Shown piece by piece: positions 1 to 7,917 of a stretch of 56,864 nt of DNA (position 1 is its first letter; each line of letters begins with the position of its first letter). The translations under genes were made by a program, and so were the position numbers. The notes under the pieces were generated by a model. That model did not search any database, was not told the origin of the DNA, and saw only the letters and a list, made by a program, of their open reading frames with translations. The DNA is from Solobacterium sp. (lineage in GTDB: Bacteria; Bacillota_I; Bacilli_A; Erysipelotrichales; Erysipelotrichaceae), in the NCBI GenBank assembly GCA_017432325.1, contig JAFRJJ010000056.1, forward strand, positions 1-56,864, written 5' to 3'.

Positions 1-401
1 GGCAGAACGTGAATCGTCAGCGGTAAAAGAAACAGCATAGCTCCTGTCGCTTTGTTCATAACCGAATGAACTGCCACAAACTTTTTCTGTACAGCAAATC
101 CCGATACGATATTGAATGCCTTTATAAGAGCGATCATTCCGGTCCAACAATACAGCCATGCAGGAATACGCAGGCTTGGAAGCAGTTTTATCAGGCATAC
201 AACCACAAACACAAAGTCTGCAATCGTATCCAGCCTTGTCCCAAGATTGCTGACGGTACCTGTTTTTCTCGCCACAAATCCATCGAGCATATCAGACAGT
301 CCGGCTGCTATGTAAAACACATAAAAGACAGGAGAGAACACCGGACAGAAAAGAAGAACGATACTGACAGCTATTCTGAAAAGCGTTATTATGTTTACCA
401 T
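1..401 (-). CDS. CDP-alcohol phosphatidyltransferase family protein, partial (C-terminus beyond the left edge)
   Basis: An open frame starts at ATG 401 and runs off position 1 (133 codons seen), so the stop is missing. The protein carries the family signature D-x2-D-G-x2-A-R-x8-G-x3-D-x3-D at residues 37-62 (D37, D40, G41, A44, R45, G54, D58, D62). These residues bind metal and the CDP-diacylglycerol or CDP-alcohol substrate in phospholipid synthases at the membrane. Hydrophobic segments surround the motif. The start lies 13 nt after the stop of the lipoprotein gene, so the two are probably co-transcribed. The substrate (glycerol phosphate, inositol, serine or other) cannot be told from the part present. 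Confidence 0.85.
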   Translation of the reverse strand, partial: MVNIITLFRIAVSIVLLFCPVFSPVFYVFYIAAGLSDMLDGFVARKTGTVSNLGTRLDTIADFVFVVVCLIKLLPSLRIPAWLYCWTGMIALIKAFNIVSGFAVQKKFVAVHSVMNKATGAMLFLLPLTIHVL

Positions 402-414
402 CTCTCTTTCATTC

Positions 415-795
415 CTATTTCAACGGGATGCAGGTAAAAGATATCTCTCCCTTTGCCCGATGGCCCTTAACAGAGAAAAAGTAGCTGCCGGTTTTCGGGA
501 TCGTCAGAATGAAATCTGCATTTTCCTGCCCGGTCCCTTTGTATATCGGTTCTTCGCCATTCTGCCCGACTATCACATCTATATTACCTGCAGTATGTGA
601 AATATGCACCTGTATCTGATCGCCTTCTGTCAGTTTCATTTCGGCGGATTCTTCTTTGTTCAGAATGCTGTATTCCATCCGGAATTCTGTTTCGCTCGAT
701 GTCCTTACGCCATCAAAAGTGCTTTTTCCTCCGCACCCGGTAAACAGAAGGCACATTGCCAGAACAGTCATCCGTTTTACAAACTGCTCTTTCAT
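415..795 (-). CDS. small lipoprotein of unknown function
   Basis: 126-residue secreted lipoprotein. The signal peptide has a basic start, a hydrophobic core and the lipobox LFTGC with Cys21 as lipidated residue, followed by Gly-Gly. The body is polar and predicted beta-rich, and I do not recognise a domain. The frame is open further upstream, but ATG 795 is preferred because GGAGG lies 8 nt before it and the signal peptide begins there. It sits in a probable operon with a glycine-zipper peptide upstream and a phosphatidyltransferase downstream, which suggests an envelope or membrane-lipid role; that is inference only. Confidence 0.8.
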   Translation of the reverse strand: MKEQFVKRMTVLAMCLLFTGCGGKSTFDGVRTSSETEFRMEYSILNKEESAEMKLTEGDQIQVHISHTAGNIDVIVGQNGEEPIYKGTGQENADFILTIPKTGSYFFSVKGHRAKGEISFTCIPLK

Positions 796-835
796 TGTCA
801 TATCCTCCATTCGTTGTATATTGATCCTGCACTTT

Positions 836-988
836 TTACTTTTCGTCCTTTTTATCGGAATCGAACAGACCGAATGCAATTCCAATCATCAGTCCCATAC
901 AGATTCCCATCGTCAGGCTGTGCATGACTGTAGTAAAAACGGTTCCCCATAAAACTGTCATTAAAATTGGAAAGGTTTTCTTTTTCAT
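836..988 (-). CDS. 50-residue glycine-zipper membrane peptide
   Basis: Short frame of 50 codons, first gene of a likely operon. A lysine-rich start (MKKK) is followed by two hydrophobic stretches. The second contains Gly28, Gly32, Gly36 and Gly40, an exact GxxxGxxxGxxxG zipper, a pattern used for tight helix packing in membranes. The C-terminus is charged (DSDKKDEK). The ribosome site is weak (AAGAG about 10 nt upstream). A partial copy of the TetR-type operator lies 24-35 nt upstream of the start, so it may be controlled by the neighbouring TetR gene. Function unknown. Confidence 0.65.
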   Translation of the reverse strand: MKKKTFPILMTVLWGTVFTTVMHSLTMGICMGLMIGIAFGLFDSDKKDEK

Positions 989-1011
989 AGATTATTACTC
1001 TTTTCCATCCT

Positions 1012-1023
1012 ATCGTTCGTTAG
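1012..1023 (-). promoter_or_regulatory. partial TetR-type operator upstream of the small-peptide/lipoprotein operon
   Basis: The 11-bp string TCGTTCGTTAG at 1013-1023 is identical to the right part of the dyad in front of the tetR gene at 1771-1788. It sits just upstream of the gene at 988, with TAGGAT at 1007-1012 as possible -10. The left arm is not conserved, so affinity may be lower. Confidence 0.5.
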
Positions 1024-1035
1024 CCTAATATCTGT

Positions 1036-1070
1036 AAGAAAACCGGTCAGCCGTATCGGATCCGACCGGT
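1036..1070 (-). terminator. probable terminator after the TetR gene
   Basis: Perfect 7-bp arms ACCGGTC (1042-1048) and GACCGGT (1064-1070) with an inner CCG/CGG pairing, followed on the minus strand by TTTTCTT. It lies 30 nt after the stop codon of the regulator. Confidence 0.6.
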
Positions 1071-1099
1071 AATATTACATCCTGGTTTAAAAGGATCTA

Positions 1100-1723
1100 T
1101 TATCTATAGATTTCAAAGAACTGAATCACATGTTTCCTGACCAGTTCCATGACTTCGTTTTCACGCTCCGGTTCCCGGTCGCACAAGTTGATCCAGACTG
1201 TGATCGGGGATGAAAACTGCGCTGCCATGATTTCAGTATCTGCATTTCTTAAGGTTCCCTCACGGATCAGAAACCGCATCATTCCAACAAAATAGTTCAG
1301 GACATCCCGATAGTTCTGTTTTGTCTGCAGTTCCGCCAGCTCTGCATTTCGGAACTGCTCGATCATCAGCAGCTTCCTGCCCTTGCTGATATGAGGGTCG
1401 TGCAGGATGTAGCGCATTTGTCCCTGTATCAGTTTTGCTACATCCTCTGCTTTCATACCGGTCATATCTTTGGTGAATTCCGGGTCGTCCCAGTCAGCAC
1501 GTACAAAAATCGAATGGTCAGCATATCCTTTCAAAACGGTTTCGACAACAGTATCAAGAATATCCTGCTTATTGGCAAAGTGACTGTAGAGAGATGCCTT
1601 ACGGATACCTACCGCATCGGCGAGCTGCGAGATACTGGTTGCTTCGTATCCATTGACAGCGAACAGATCCAATGCTGCCTCCAGTATTTCTTCCCGTGTG
1701 CTGCTCTTTTCCATGCTCCTCAC
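1100..1723 (-). CDS. TetR/AcrR family transcriptional regulator
   Basis: 207-residue one-domain repressor type. The N-terminal helix-turn-helix (about residues 10-57: TREEILEAALDLFAVNGYEATS and the recognition helix KASLYSHFANK) is typical TetR. The rest is a helical ligand-binding and dimer domain without an obvious ligand signature. The start is taken as GTG 1723 with GGAG 5 nt upstream; ATG 1714 is an alternative. The promoter contains an 18-bp dyad between -35 and -10, which points to autorepression. A second partial site precedes the downstream peptide/lipoprotein/phosphatidyltransferase operon, its probable target. The length is normal for the family. Confidence 0.88.
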   Translation of the reverse strand: MRSMEKSSTREEILEAALDLFAVNGYEATSISQLADAVGIRKASLYSHFANKQDILDTVVETVLKGYADHSIFVRADWDDPEFTKDMTGMKAEDVAKLIQGQMRYILHDPHISKGRKLLMIEQFRNAELAELQTKQNYRDVLNYFVGMMRFLIREGTLRNADTEIMAAQFSSPITVWINLCDREPERENEVMELVRKHVIQFFEIYR

Positions 1724-1763
1724 CCTTTCTCCGAAATATCAGTAATACTGAATTACGTTTCCT

Positions 1764-1792
1764 ATTTTACCTAACGTTCGTTCGTTAGTCAA
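1764..1792 (-). promoter_or_regulatory. tetR promoter with internal operator
   Basis: -35 TTGACT (1787-1792), 17-bp spacer and -10 TAAAAT (1764-1769) on the minus strand. The spacer holds the inverted repeat CTAACGTTCGTTCGTTAG (1771-1788), with outer arms CTAACG/CGTTAG. Placement between -35 and -10 is the classic arrangement for autorepression by TetR-family proteins. Confidence 0.75.
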
Positions 1793-1827
1793 TTACCGGC
1801 TTATTCTAATGTTTATTATCATGTAAA

Positions 1828-1868
1828 GCGGAGCCAACATTTCATTAAGATGCATCAGCCCCGCTTGT
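1828..1868 (-). terminator. probable terminator after the GNAT gene
   Basis: 9-bp arms AGCGGAGC-type/GCCCCGCTT with one G-U pair and a loop of about 22 nt. They lie just after the acetyltransferase stop. The T-run is short, so strength is uncertain. Confidence 0.45.
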
Positions 1869-1875
1869 TGCACTA

Positions 1876-2424
1876 TTACTTTAGTTCTTCGTCGCCGTCC
1901 ATTCGCTTCTCAAAGCGAAACATACCTTCCGGGAACTGCTCGTCTAACTGTTCCGCCGAATCCGGATCATTCGGATCCGGATGGTGGCTGTTATAAAACT
2001 CCACGATATGGAAACCGCAGCGGTTCACATAGAAATGGATATTACGCTTCTCAAAATACGGTGTTACAGTCTCCCAGACAGTAACCTCCGGATGCAGACT
2101 CTCGACTGCGCACCAGGCGGCATAACCGATTCCCTTGCTGTGAACACGGGGAGAAACAAAGAGGATCTCCAGATTTCCGCGGTCTCCATCCACCTTGATG
2201 ATCACACCGCCGACCGGCTGGCCATCCTGCATGATCCGGTATGCTTCACCGCCGTTGATGGAATTCTCGATCGTTACGCGGGAAATGATTTGTTCTTCCT
2301 CCTCGAAGTGATCATCCCGGCGGCCGAACTCCTCCAGGGCACCGTAATTAAAAGCTTCCTGATTGTCTTTTATAAACTGCTCCCTATCGGACTGTTCCAA
2401 AGGAAGCAACTCTATATTCGTCAT
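1876..2424 (-). CDS. GNAT family N-acetyltransferase
   Basis: 182 residues from ATG 2424, which has AGAGG 6 nt upstream; the frame is open to 2481 but nothing supports the longer form. The fold is recognised from the central beta strand GNLEILFVSPRVHSKGIGYAAW, which includes the acetyl-CoA binding loop (variant R/Q-x-x-G-x-G/A: VHSKGIG). This is followed by the C-terminal half with KRNIHFYVNRCGFHIVEFY, typical of GNAT beta6-alpha4. The substrate is unknown. The tail (HHPDPNDPDSAEQLDEQF) is acidic. Separate transcription unit between the TetR gene and a membrane protein gene. Confidence 0.8.
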   Translation of the reverse strand: MTNIELLPLEQSDREQFIKDNQEAFNYGALEEFGRRDDHFEEEEQIISRVTIENSINGGEAYRIMQDGQPVGGVIIKVDGDRGNLEILFVSPRVHSKGIGYAAWCAVESLHPEVTVWETVTPYFEKRNIHFYVNRCGFHIVEFYNSHHPDPNDPDSAEQLDEQFPEGMFRFEKRMDGDEELK

Positions 2425-2519
2425 ACATAACCTCTCAATGTTCTGTTCCCCGTCACCGTAGAAGGCAGTAATGGGCTTCAATGATTCGGATAGATAACTG
2501 GAATTCGTAATTGTCCGCC

Positions 2520-2852
2520 TCAGGCATAATTGGCATGTGAATTAGAAGTTACAATCATGATGATAATAAACACGATTGTGGATCCTAATATGCTGACCAA
2601 CTGGATTGTTCTGATCATTCTGCTGCGAACTCCGAACAGCAGCAGGACACTTGTAATAATACTGACAGCAGCAAGAACAATTTGCAGATATATCAGGAAT
2701 GACTGATCAGCAATACTCAGTCTTGTTATCGGGCTGCGATGCCATTCCAGAACCTCCCCGGTCGGCATCATTACCCGGTCCGTATAGATGTTCATATTCA
2801 GAACAGCAAAATACCCGATGTTTACGATGATGGAAAGTACAGTCATCAGCAT
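2520..2852 (-). CDS. small membrane protein of unknown function
   Basis: 110 residues with three predicted membrane segments: about 4-20, 52-75 and 82-103. The loop between the first and second holds MPTGEVLEWHRSP. AAGGAG lies 10 nt before ATG 2852; an ATG at codon 3 is a possible alternative. No recognised domain. It lies 38 nt upstream of the GNAT gene start region, so the two could share a transcript. A short overlapping frame at 2707-2889 is judged noise. Confidence 0.6.
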   Translation of the reverse strand: MLMTVLSIIVNIGYFAVLNMNIYTDRVMMPTGEVLEWHRSPITRLSIADQSFLIYLQIVLAAVSIITSVLLLFGVRSRMIRTIQLVSILGSTIVFIIIMIVTSNSHANYA

Positions 2853-2924
2853 CTGTCATCAGCTCCTTCTGCGCTAAGTACAACTTCATTTTAACCTTTC
2901 AAATGTGAAGTTGATAGTCCGCCT

Positions 2925-3167
2925 TTACTTAACGTCTAACTCACTTACTTCTTTTGGATATTCTCTGACCTCATCTTCATCATGAAGCGGATTCCAAACT
3001 TGAGCAAAGAATTTGTCCTTTTTTGCCCTGTTTCCGTAATTCCATGACTTCCTTTCACACTCTGGACACCAATGTCCGCCTTCAAGGATAAGACGTGGAC
3101 TGCCTGTGAATTTATGCCCAAACTGGCATGTAAAGTTCAGCGGAGTTTTCCAGTATCCGTTTATCAT
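2925..3167 (-). pseudogene. zinc-ribbon protein fragment
   Basis: 80 residues with CQFGHKF and, 20 residues later, CPEC, a probable zinc-binding Cys/His set. It continues with a conserved-looking segment FFAQVWNPLHDEDE. The ATG at 3167 has no ribosome site and the frame stays open 39 codons upstream (to a TAA near 3283) without an ATG, through a transcription terminator. This looks like the C-terminal remnant of a longer zinc-ribbon protein whose front was lost. Function not recognised. It could still be expressed as a short protein. Confidence 0.5.
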
Positions 3168-3194
3168 ATTTTGAGAATCACAGCTTTCCTCATT

Positions 3195-3239
3195 GAAAAA
3201 ACTGTGCTGTCTGATCCTGAAACAGAACGGACAGCACAG
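3195..3239 (-). terminator. intrinsic terminator of the alpha-galactosidase operon
   Basis: Perfect 10-bp arms CTGTGCTGTC (3202-3211) and GACAGCACAG (3230-3239) with an 18-nt loop, followed on the minus strand by TTTTTT. It lies about 105 nt after the galactosidase stop. Confidence 0.75.
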
Positions 3240-3345
3240 CCGGGGACCTGTGCAGCATCGCTGCCAACCCTGAAGACGGGATTATCTGACCTCCTCCTGC
3301 TTTTTCCATGAAAGGGAGAATCCCGTTTTCGAAAAATACTTGTTT

Positions 3346-5604
3346 TCAGATTTGTGCAGGAGTGGCATCCGCGCATGAAACTGCTTCTATTTCATACAAA
3401 ATGGAAACATAATCACCGCCCATCACAGTCAGATCGACTCTGTCAATGGCAATACCGATCTTCATAAGTTCGTCGCCGTAAGCGGTAAACTCCCTTGGTC
3501 CTTCATCAATGAAAGCAAAAACACGATACATAAATGAGGGCTCCAGACCATCCAGTTTCATCCGCAGCCATGAGCCGTTGACCCGGTTGGATTTCTGGCA
3601 GAATAACGCGAGTGCTTTCTTTCTGTCTTTCGAAACAACGATCCATTCAGCCTCATTATGCTCAAAAGGACTTCTGAGACGGTAGAGATCACTGCCTGTC
3701 TGGATCAGCTCACGGTATTTTTTCATAAAAGCGATCTGTCTGCGGACAGCATCTTTTTCTTCCGCGCTCATATTTCCGATGACCAGTTCATAACCGAAAG
3801 TGCCGAAATATGCAATATTCGCACGTGTCCTGAGCGGTGTTACCCGCGCCAGCTGATGATTGGGTACAGTCGAGACATGTGAACCGATGGCAGAAAGCGG
3901 ATAGACCATGGATGTCCCGTACTGGATTTTGCAGCGTTCCCAGGCATCCGTATCATCTGAACACCATGCCTGCGGCGCATAATACAGCATACCCGGATCA
4001 AATCTTGCCCCGCCGCTGGCGCAGGATTCAAACAGGATCTCCGGGAACTCACCGGTCAGCTTTTCATAGAGATCATAGACACCGAGAATATATCTGTGCA
4101 TCATCTCCCCCTGCCGGTCAGCAGGAAGTGCGATGGAATAGGGTTCCGTCATATAACGGTTCATGTCCCACTTGATATAGGAGATCTTCGCTTCACTGAG
4201 GATCTTCCTGATTATCCCGTGAATGCAGTCGACCACTTCTTTGCGTGAGAAGTCAAGTACGTACTGATGCCGGCTGTGGGAACGGTAACGTTCAGGCACA
4301 TGAATGACCCAGTCCGGATGAGCACGATAAAAATCACTGTCTTCATTGACCATTTCCGGTTCGATCCACAGACCGAACCTGATTCCCATCGCTTCGATCT
4401 TTTCTGCCAGGCCGTCGATCCCGGAAGGGATCTTATTCCGATTGCAGTACCAGTCGCCCAGGCTGTCACGATCTGTATTTCTTCTGCCAAACCATCCGTC
4501 ATCCAGCACAAACAGCTCAACACCAAGATTTCTCGCATCAAGAGCCATAGAAAGGATCTTCTGTTCATTGAAATCAAAGTAAGTCCCTTCCCAGTTATTC
4601 AGAAGAATGGGGCGCGGACGATCCCGCCAGTATCCGCGGACCAGACGGCTCCGGTACAGCTTATGGTATACACGGCTCATAGTGCCAAGGCCCTGGTCCG
4701 AGTAGACCATAACTGCCTCCGGTGTGGCAAACGTATTACCCTGCATCAGTTTCCATGTAAATGACTCCGGGTTGATCCCTATCAGCACACGCGTCATATC
4801 AAAGGTCGATACTTCTGCTGCTGCCAGGAAATTGCCGCTGTAGATTAGACTGAATCCCCAGACTTCCCCCTGGTTTTCTGTTGTTTCTTTTCTCTTAAGG
4901 GCAATAAATGGATTCTCTTCCGCGCTGGAGGCGGTACCGGTCATACTGCTGACAGCCTGCATTCCGTATTCTAACGGGCGTTTACGGATATAGCGTTCTC
5001 TCGCCCAGGCGCCCGAGAGCTGCAGCATCTCAAAATCACAGTCTTTGAATTCAACGCACGCACTCAGAGCCCTCTCCAGATAAACTGCCTGTGATCCGTT
5101 CTGTACAAATTCCGCATGACGTGCAATTGCCGGATGATCACGGAAGATCGTATAAAACAGGTGAAGCTCAGTTTCACTGATATCATCTTTGAGATGAATG
5201 ATCAGTGTTTCCGCCTCTTCGCTTTCTTCACAATATGTAGCAGGCAGACCTTCAGGCAGCGGTTTACCCAGTTCGATATCAAATGACACATAACGAAAGT
5301 TTGAGATCCGGCTGCCGTTTTCCTGAAGAACTGTGCAGGCAGGCGATCGATAGTCACCGGTTCCGGCAAACGGATACTCCTGAGCCGTATACTGCATGGA
5401 AAGCACGGAAGGTTCGGGCAGTGCAATCGCTGCGTGCGAGCGTGAGACTGCTTCATGCTGGTATTCAAAACCATCCCTGTCATTCAGGCATTTCCCGAAG
5501 TAAATACTCTCCAGCTGTTCATTTTCCATGACCCGCATAATATAGCTGATCTTTCCATTGGTCAGATGGAAGACCCTGCTGTTTTTATGAAATATGATCG
5601 TCAC
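3346..5604 (-). CDS. alpha-galactosidase, GH36 family (first copy)
   Basis: 752-residue cytoplasmic enzyme that would release galactose from raffinose- or melibiose-type sugars. GH36 architecture is complete: N-terminal beta-sandwich, (beta/alpha)8 barrel with NNWEGTYFDF, LDDGWFGRRN and the nucleophile Asp at about 480 in YIKWDMNR. The acid/base Asp lies in CSDDTD at about 550, and a C-terminal beta domain follows. The start is GTG 5604, supported by AGGGGG 8 nt upstream and by alignment with the start of the second copy (VTIIFHKN versus MAIIYNQN). The longer frame to 5661 runs into the preceding gene. Last gene of an ABC importer operon, 31 nt after the DUF624 gene; a terminator follows. Confidence 0.95.
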   Translation of the reverse strand: MTIIFHKNSRVFHLTNGKISYIMRVMENEQLESIYFGKCLNDRDGFEYQHEAVSRSHAAIALPEPSVLSMQYTAQEYPFAGTGDYRSPACTVLQENGSRISNFRYVSFDIELGKPLPEGLPATYCEESEEAETLIIHLKDDISETELHLFYTIFRDHPAIARHAEFVQNGSQAVYLERALSACVEFKDCDFEMLQLSGAWARERYIRKRPLEYGMQAVSSMTGTASSAEENPFIALKRKETTENQGEVWGFSLIYSGNFLAAAEVSTFDMTRVLIGINPESFTWKLMQGNTFATPEAVMVYSDQGLGTMSRVYHKLYRSRLVRGYWRDRPRPILLNNWEGTYFDFNEQKILSMALDARNLGVELFVLDDGWFGRRNTDRDSLGDWYCNRNKIPSGIDGLAEKIEAMGIRFGLWIEPEMVNEDSDFYRAHPDWVIHVPERYRSHSRHQYVLDFSRKEVVDCIHGIIRKILSEAKISYIKWDMNRYMTEPYSIALPADRQGEMMHRYILGVYDLYEKLTGEFPEILFESCASGGARFDPGMLYYAPQAWCSDDTDAWERCKIQYGTSMVYPLSAIGSHVSTVPNHQLARVTPLRTRANIAYFGTFGYELVIGNMSAEEKDAVRRQIAFMKKYRELIQTGSDLYRLRSPFEHNEAEWIVVSKDRKKALALFCQKSNRVNGSWLRMKLDGLEPSFMYRVFAFIDEGPREFTAYGDELMKIGIAIDRVDLTVMGGDYVSILYEIEAVSCADATPAQI

Positions 5605-5635
5605 TTTGAAATCCCCCTGTTTTTCCTGGTCGGTT

Positions 5636-6313
5636 CTATTCTTCCGGCTCCTGAAAATCATCCGTATCAGGAAGGAACCGGTTGAAATCTTTGATGAGCA
5701 TCCTGGAGATCACAACGGCAGTAACCGAGAATCCGCAGGTACTCCAGAGAAAGGCATACAGAGGCAGTCTCTGCAGATCCAGATAAGTAATAACCATCGG
5801 CAGTGTATTGACAGCTGCGCAAACCACTGCCCTGAGCGGATTGCGGGCTGTAAAATAAAAGGCATTCTTCAGCAGCTGCAGTGTGGAGCTCTCAAAAGCT
5901 GCAAGCACGGGGAAGACAAAGCAGTACACCAGTAATACAATACCGGCTGTCAGGTAAACCGGCCACCGCATGAACGCCAGTCCCCCCTGCATGCTGCGAA
6001 TGATATCTATATCCAGAACAGTGATCGCTGCAAAAACCAGAAACAGGATCCACACGATAAGCGCCTGAACAAAGTTCCCCTTCAGTCCTTTCCAGAACTC
6101 ACGGACCGGACTGATGTCTTCCTGCGGATTACGCATTGATTTCAGGATGACATGATACATCGCCGCATAAGCCGGACCGGCGGTAATCACCGGAAGACTG
6201 CACAGGATAAAAAGAACATTTGTGACAATGATCAGCCAAAGGTTGCCGGTCATACGTCCAAATGCGCTGTTATCGTCAAGAAATGATGCCAACCGGCTGC
6301 TGAAACCTTTCAT
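5636..6313 (-). CDS. DUF624 (YesL-like) membrane protein
   Basis: 225 residues with about five membrane helices. The start resembles YesL proteins: a short cytoplasmic piece, then GRMTGNLWLIIVTNVLFILC and ITAGPAYAAMYHV. Members of this family sit in carbohydrate ABC transporter operons and their role is not established. The start overlaps the stop of the upstream gene by 4 nt (ATGA), indicating translational coupling. A Pro/Asp-rich cytoplasmic tail (FLPDTDDFQEPEE) ends the protein. Confidence 0.85.
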   Translation of the reverse strand: MKGFSSRLASFLDDNSAFGRMTGNLWLIIVTNVLFILCSLPVITAGPAYAAMYHVILKSMRNPQEDISPVREFWKGLKGNFVQALIVWILFLVFAAITVLDIDIIRSMQGGLAFMRWPVYLTAGIVLLVYCFVFPVLAAFESSTLQLLKNAFYFTARNPLRAVVCAAVNTLPMVITYLDLQRLPLYAFLWSTCGFSVTAVVISRMLIKDFNRFLPDTDDFQEPEE

Positions 6314-7014
6314 GACTGATCTCCTTTTTCCGGGACTTCGATGAACTCCAAAAATGCCTTTACTGCTTCAAGATTACCTGTCCTGCTGCCGATGCCAAGG
6401 ACACATCCGTCTTCGTAAAGATGGTATTTCTTATTGAGCAGCGAAGAACTGATATCAATTCCGACAGGGACCGCCGATGTGCTGTACAGTTCATCATACG
6501 GTACAGTGTAAACAAACAGGTCTTCATAGGATGCAAAAAGATCCCTGCATTCCCCTTCGGAAAGATCCAGGAGAATGCCGCTGACCCCGACCGCCTTGAG
6601 ATTATCTGTCTCCATGATCACAGCGTCCAGATCCCCGGCTTCCACAGATGCCGCAAATACCTGGTAATAGGTATTGTTTGTACCGCCGCTGATCGAAGCA
6701 TCAAAATAAGATGCTGCGTTGATAACGATGTTCTTTTCATTAAGGTCATAGCCGGTGAAGCGTGCGTAGTCATTCTGCATGCCGCGGACAGTTTCTTCAT
6801 CGGTCATGATGTTGACAAAAAGAATATAGATCCAGTTTTCATTGACTGTGAAAAACATGTGCCGGATCAGATAGCCGGCAAAGAAAAGCGCAAAAAAGAC
6901 CGACACGATCCACAGCCAGTAATACTCTGTGATGTAGAGTATTACCTGCCTCATTGTAAGTGCTGATATCTTCTTTTTTTCATTTTCAAGATAGGTTTTC
7001 AAATTCATACACAT
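6310..7014 (-). CDS. membrane-anchored protein of unknown function in the alpha-galactoside operon
   Basis: 234 residues: a short cytoplasmic N-terminus, one membrane helix at about 30-53, then a soluble extracytoplasmic domain. That domain contains GDLDAVIMETDNLKAVGVSGILLDLSE, which resembles the lobe pattern of substrate-binding proteins (short strands, DAVI, later a YDELYSTSAVPVGIDIS strand). I do not recognise a named family. It follows the second permease after a strong stem-loop and overlaps the DUF624 gene by 4 nt. There is no clear ribosome site before ATG 7014 or 7008, so translation may be weak. It could be a membrane-tethered accessory to the importer. Confidence 0.75.
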   Translation of the reverse strand: MCMNLKTYLENEKKKISALTMRQVILYITEYYWLWIVSVFFALFFAGYLIRHMFFTVNENWIYILFVNIMTDEETVRGMQNDYARFTGYDLNEKNIVINAASYFDASISGGTNNTYYQVFAASVEAGDLDAVIMETDNLKAVGVSGILLDLSEGECRDLFASYEDLFVYTVPYDELYSTSAVPVGIDISSSLLNKKYHLYEDGCVLGIGSRTGNLEAVKAFLEFIEVPEKGDQS

Positions 7015-7029
7015 TCACGGAGGGCCTGC

Positions 7030-7060
7030 GGACACAGCCGGTGATTCTCCGGCTGTGCCC
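7030..7060 (-). promoter_or_regulatory. intercistronic stem-loop after the second permease gene
   Basis: 12-bp arms (7030-7041 and 7049-7060, one G-U pair) around a 7-nt loop, with no T-run after it. The position between permease and accessory genes fits an mRNA-processing or 3'-protecting hairpin that sets lower expression of the downstream genes. Confidence 0.55.
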
Positions 7061-7072
7061 GCAAAAGTTGTC

Positions 7073-7906
7073 CTACAGTTTCCCGCCGGAAGTGGCAATA
7101 CCTTCCACGAACTGTTTCTGAAAGATAATGTAGATAATGACCATCGGCAGGACAGCCAGAGTGGCGGATGCCATCATAACGGGATATTCACTCCCATACT
7201 GACCCTGCATTTTAGCCAGGCCTGCGGAAAGGGTCGTTGTGGATGCATTGGTGCAGACGATCATCGGCCACATCAGGTCTTTGAATGCAAAGACCGCTGT
7301 GAAGATACCGAGGGAGACCATGGAGCTCCTGGTCAGGGGCATCATGATCTTCAGGAAACGCTGACCAACATTGCAGCCGTCGATCATGGCGGCTTCTTCC
7401 AGTTCTTTCGGCAGGCCCTGGTAGCCGGTTCTCAGCAGATATGTGCCGAAAGCGGTGACAAGGCCGGGGAAGACAAGACCAAAGGTTGTATTGAGCATTC
7501 CCATCTTCGACATCATCAGGTACTGCGGAATGATGAAAATCTGTCCGGGCACCATCATCTGGATAAGAACAAGTGAGAAAAGAATATTCTTCCCGGGGAA
7601 TTTCAGGCGTCCAAACGCATAACCGGCCATTGTGGCGGTCAGGCATGCGCAGACAACACGCCAGAAAATCATCAGAAGTGTGTTTTTGTAAAGGACCACA
7701 AAGTTATAGCTCTTCCATACTGTTGCGAAGTTTTCCCAGTGCCAGCCGTCATGCGGGAAAATGTAAAACGGGTTGACGGAGATAGATTCCTGATTTGTTT
7801 TTACAGCGGTCAGGATCATCCACGCGAACGGCACCAGCATAATGAACGCCATAATGATCAGTACGATATGAGTTATGGCCGTATTTCTCTTTGCATCTGA
7901 TTTCAT
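7073..7906 (-). CDS. carbohydrate ABC transporter permease (MalG/AraQ type)
   Basis: 277 residues, about six membrane helices, inner-membrane subunit of a CUT1 sugar importer. The EAA loop that contacts the ATPase is visible as EEAAMIDGCNVGQRFLKIMMP (about residues 179-200). The ending LPMVIIYIIFQKQFVEGIATSGGKL is typical of MalG-type permeases. GAGGT lies 8 nt before the ATG, which follows the stop of the first permease by 11 nt. No ATP-binding subunit is encoded nearby, so a shared MsmK-like ATPase elsewhere is likely; that is inference from known CUT1 systems. Confidence 0.93.
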   Translation of the reverse strand: MKSDAKRNTAITHIVLIIMAFIMLVPFAWMILTAVKTNQESISVNPFYIFPHDGWHWENFATVWKSYNFVVLYKNTLLMIFWRVVCACLTATMAGYAFGRLKFPGKNILFSLVLIQMMVPGQIFIIPQYLMMSKMGMLNTTFGLVFPGLVTAFGTYLLRTGYQGLPKELEEAAMIDGCNVGQRFLKIMMPLTRSSMVSLGIFTAVFAFKDLMWPMIVCTNASTTTLSAGLAKMQGQYGSEYPVMMASATLAVLPMVIIYIIFQKQFVEGIATSGGKL

Positions 7907-7917
7907 AAGTTCTTACC

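Noticed and set aside
3164..3376. 70-codon minus-strand frame covering the galactosidase terminator
   Set aside because: Runs through a terminator stem and overlaps both neighbouring genes in another frame; translation is arginine/serine-rich noise.
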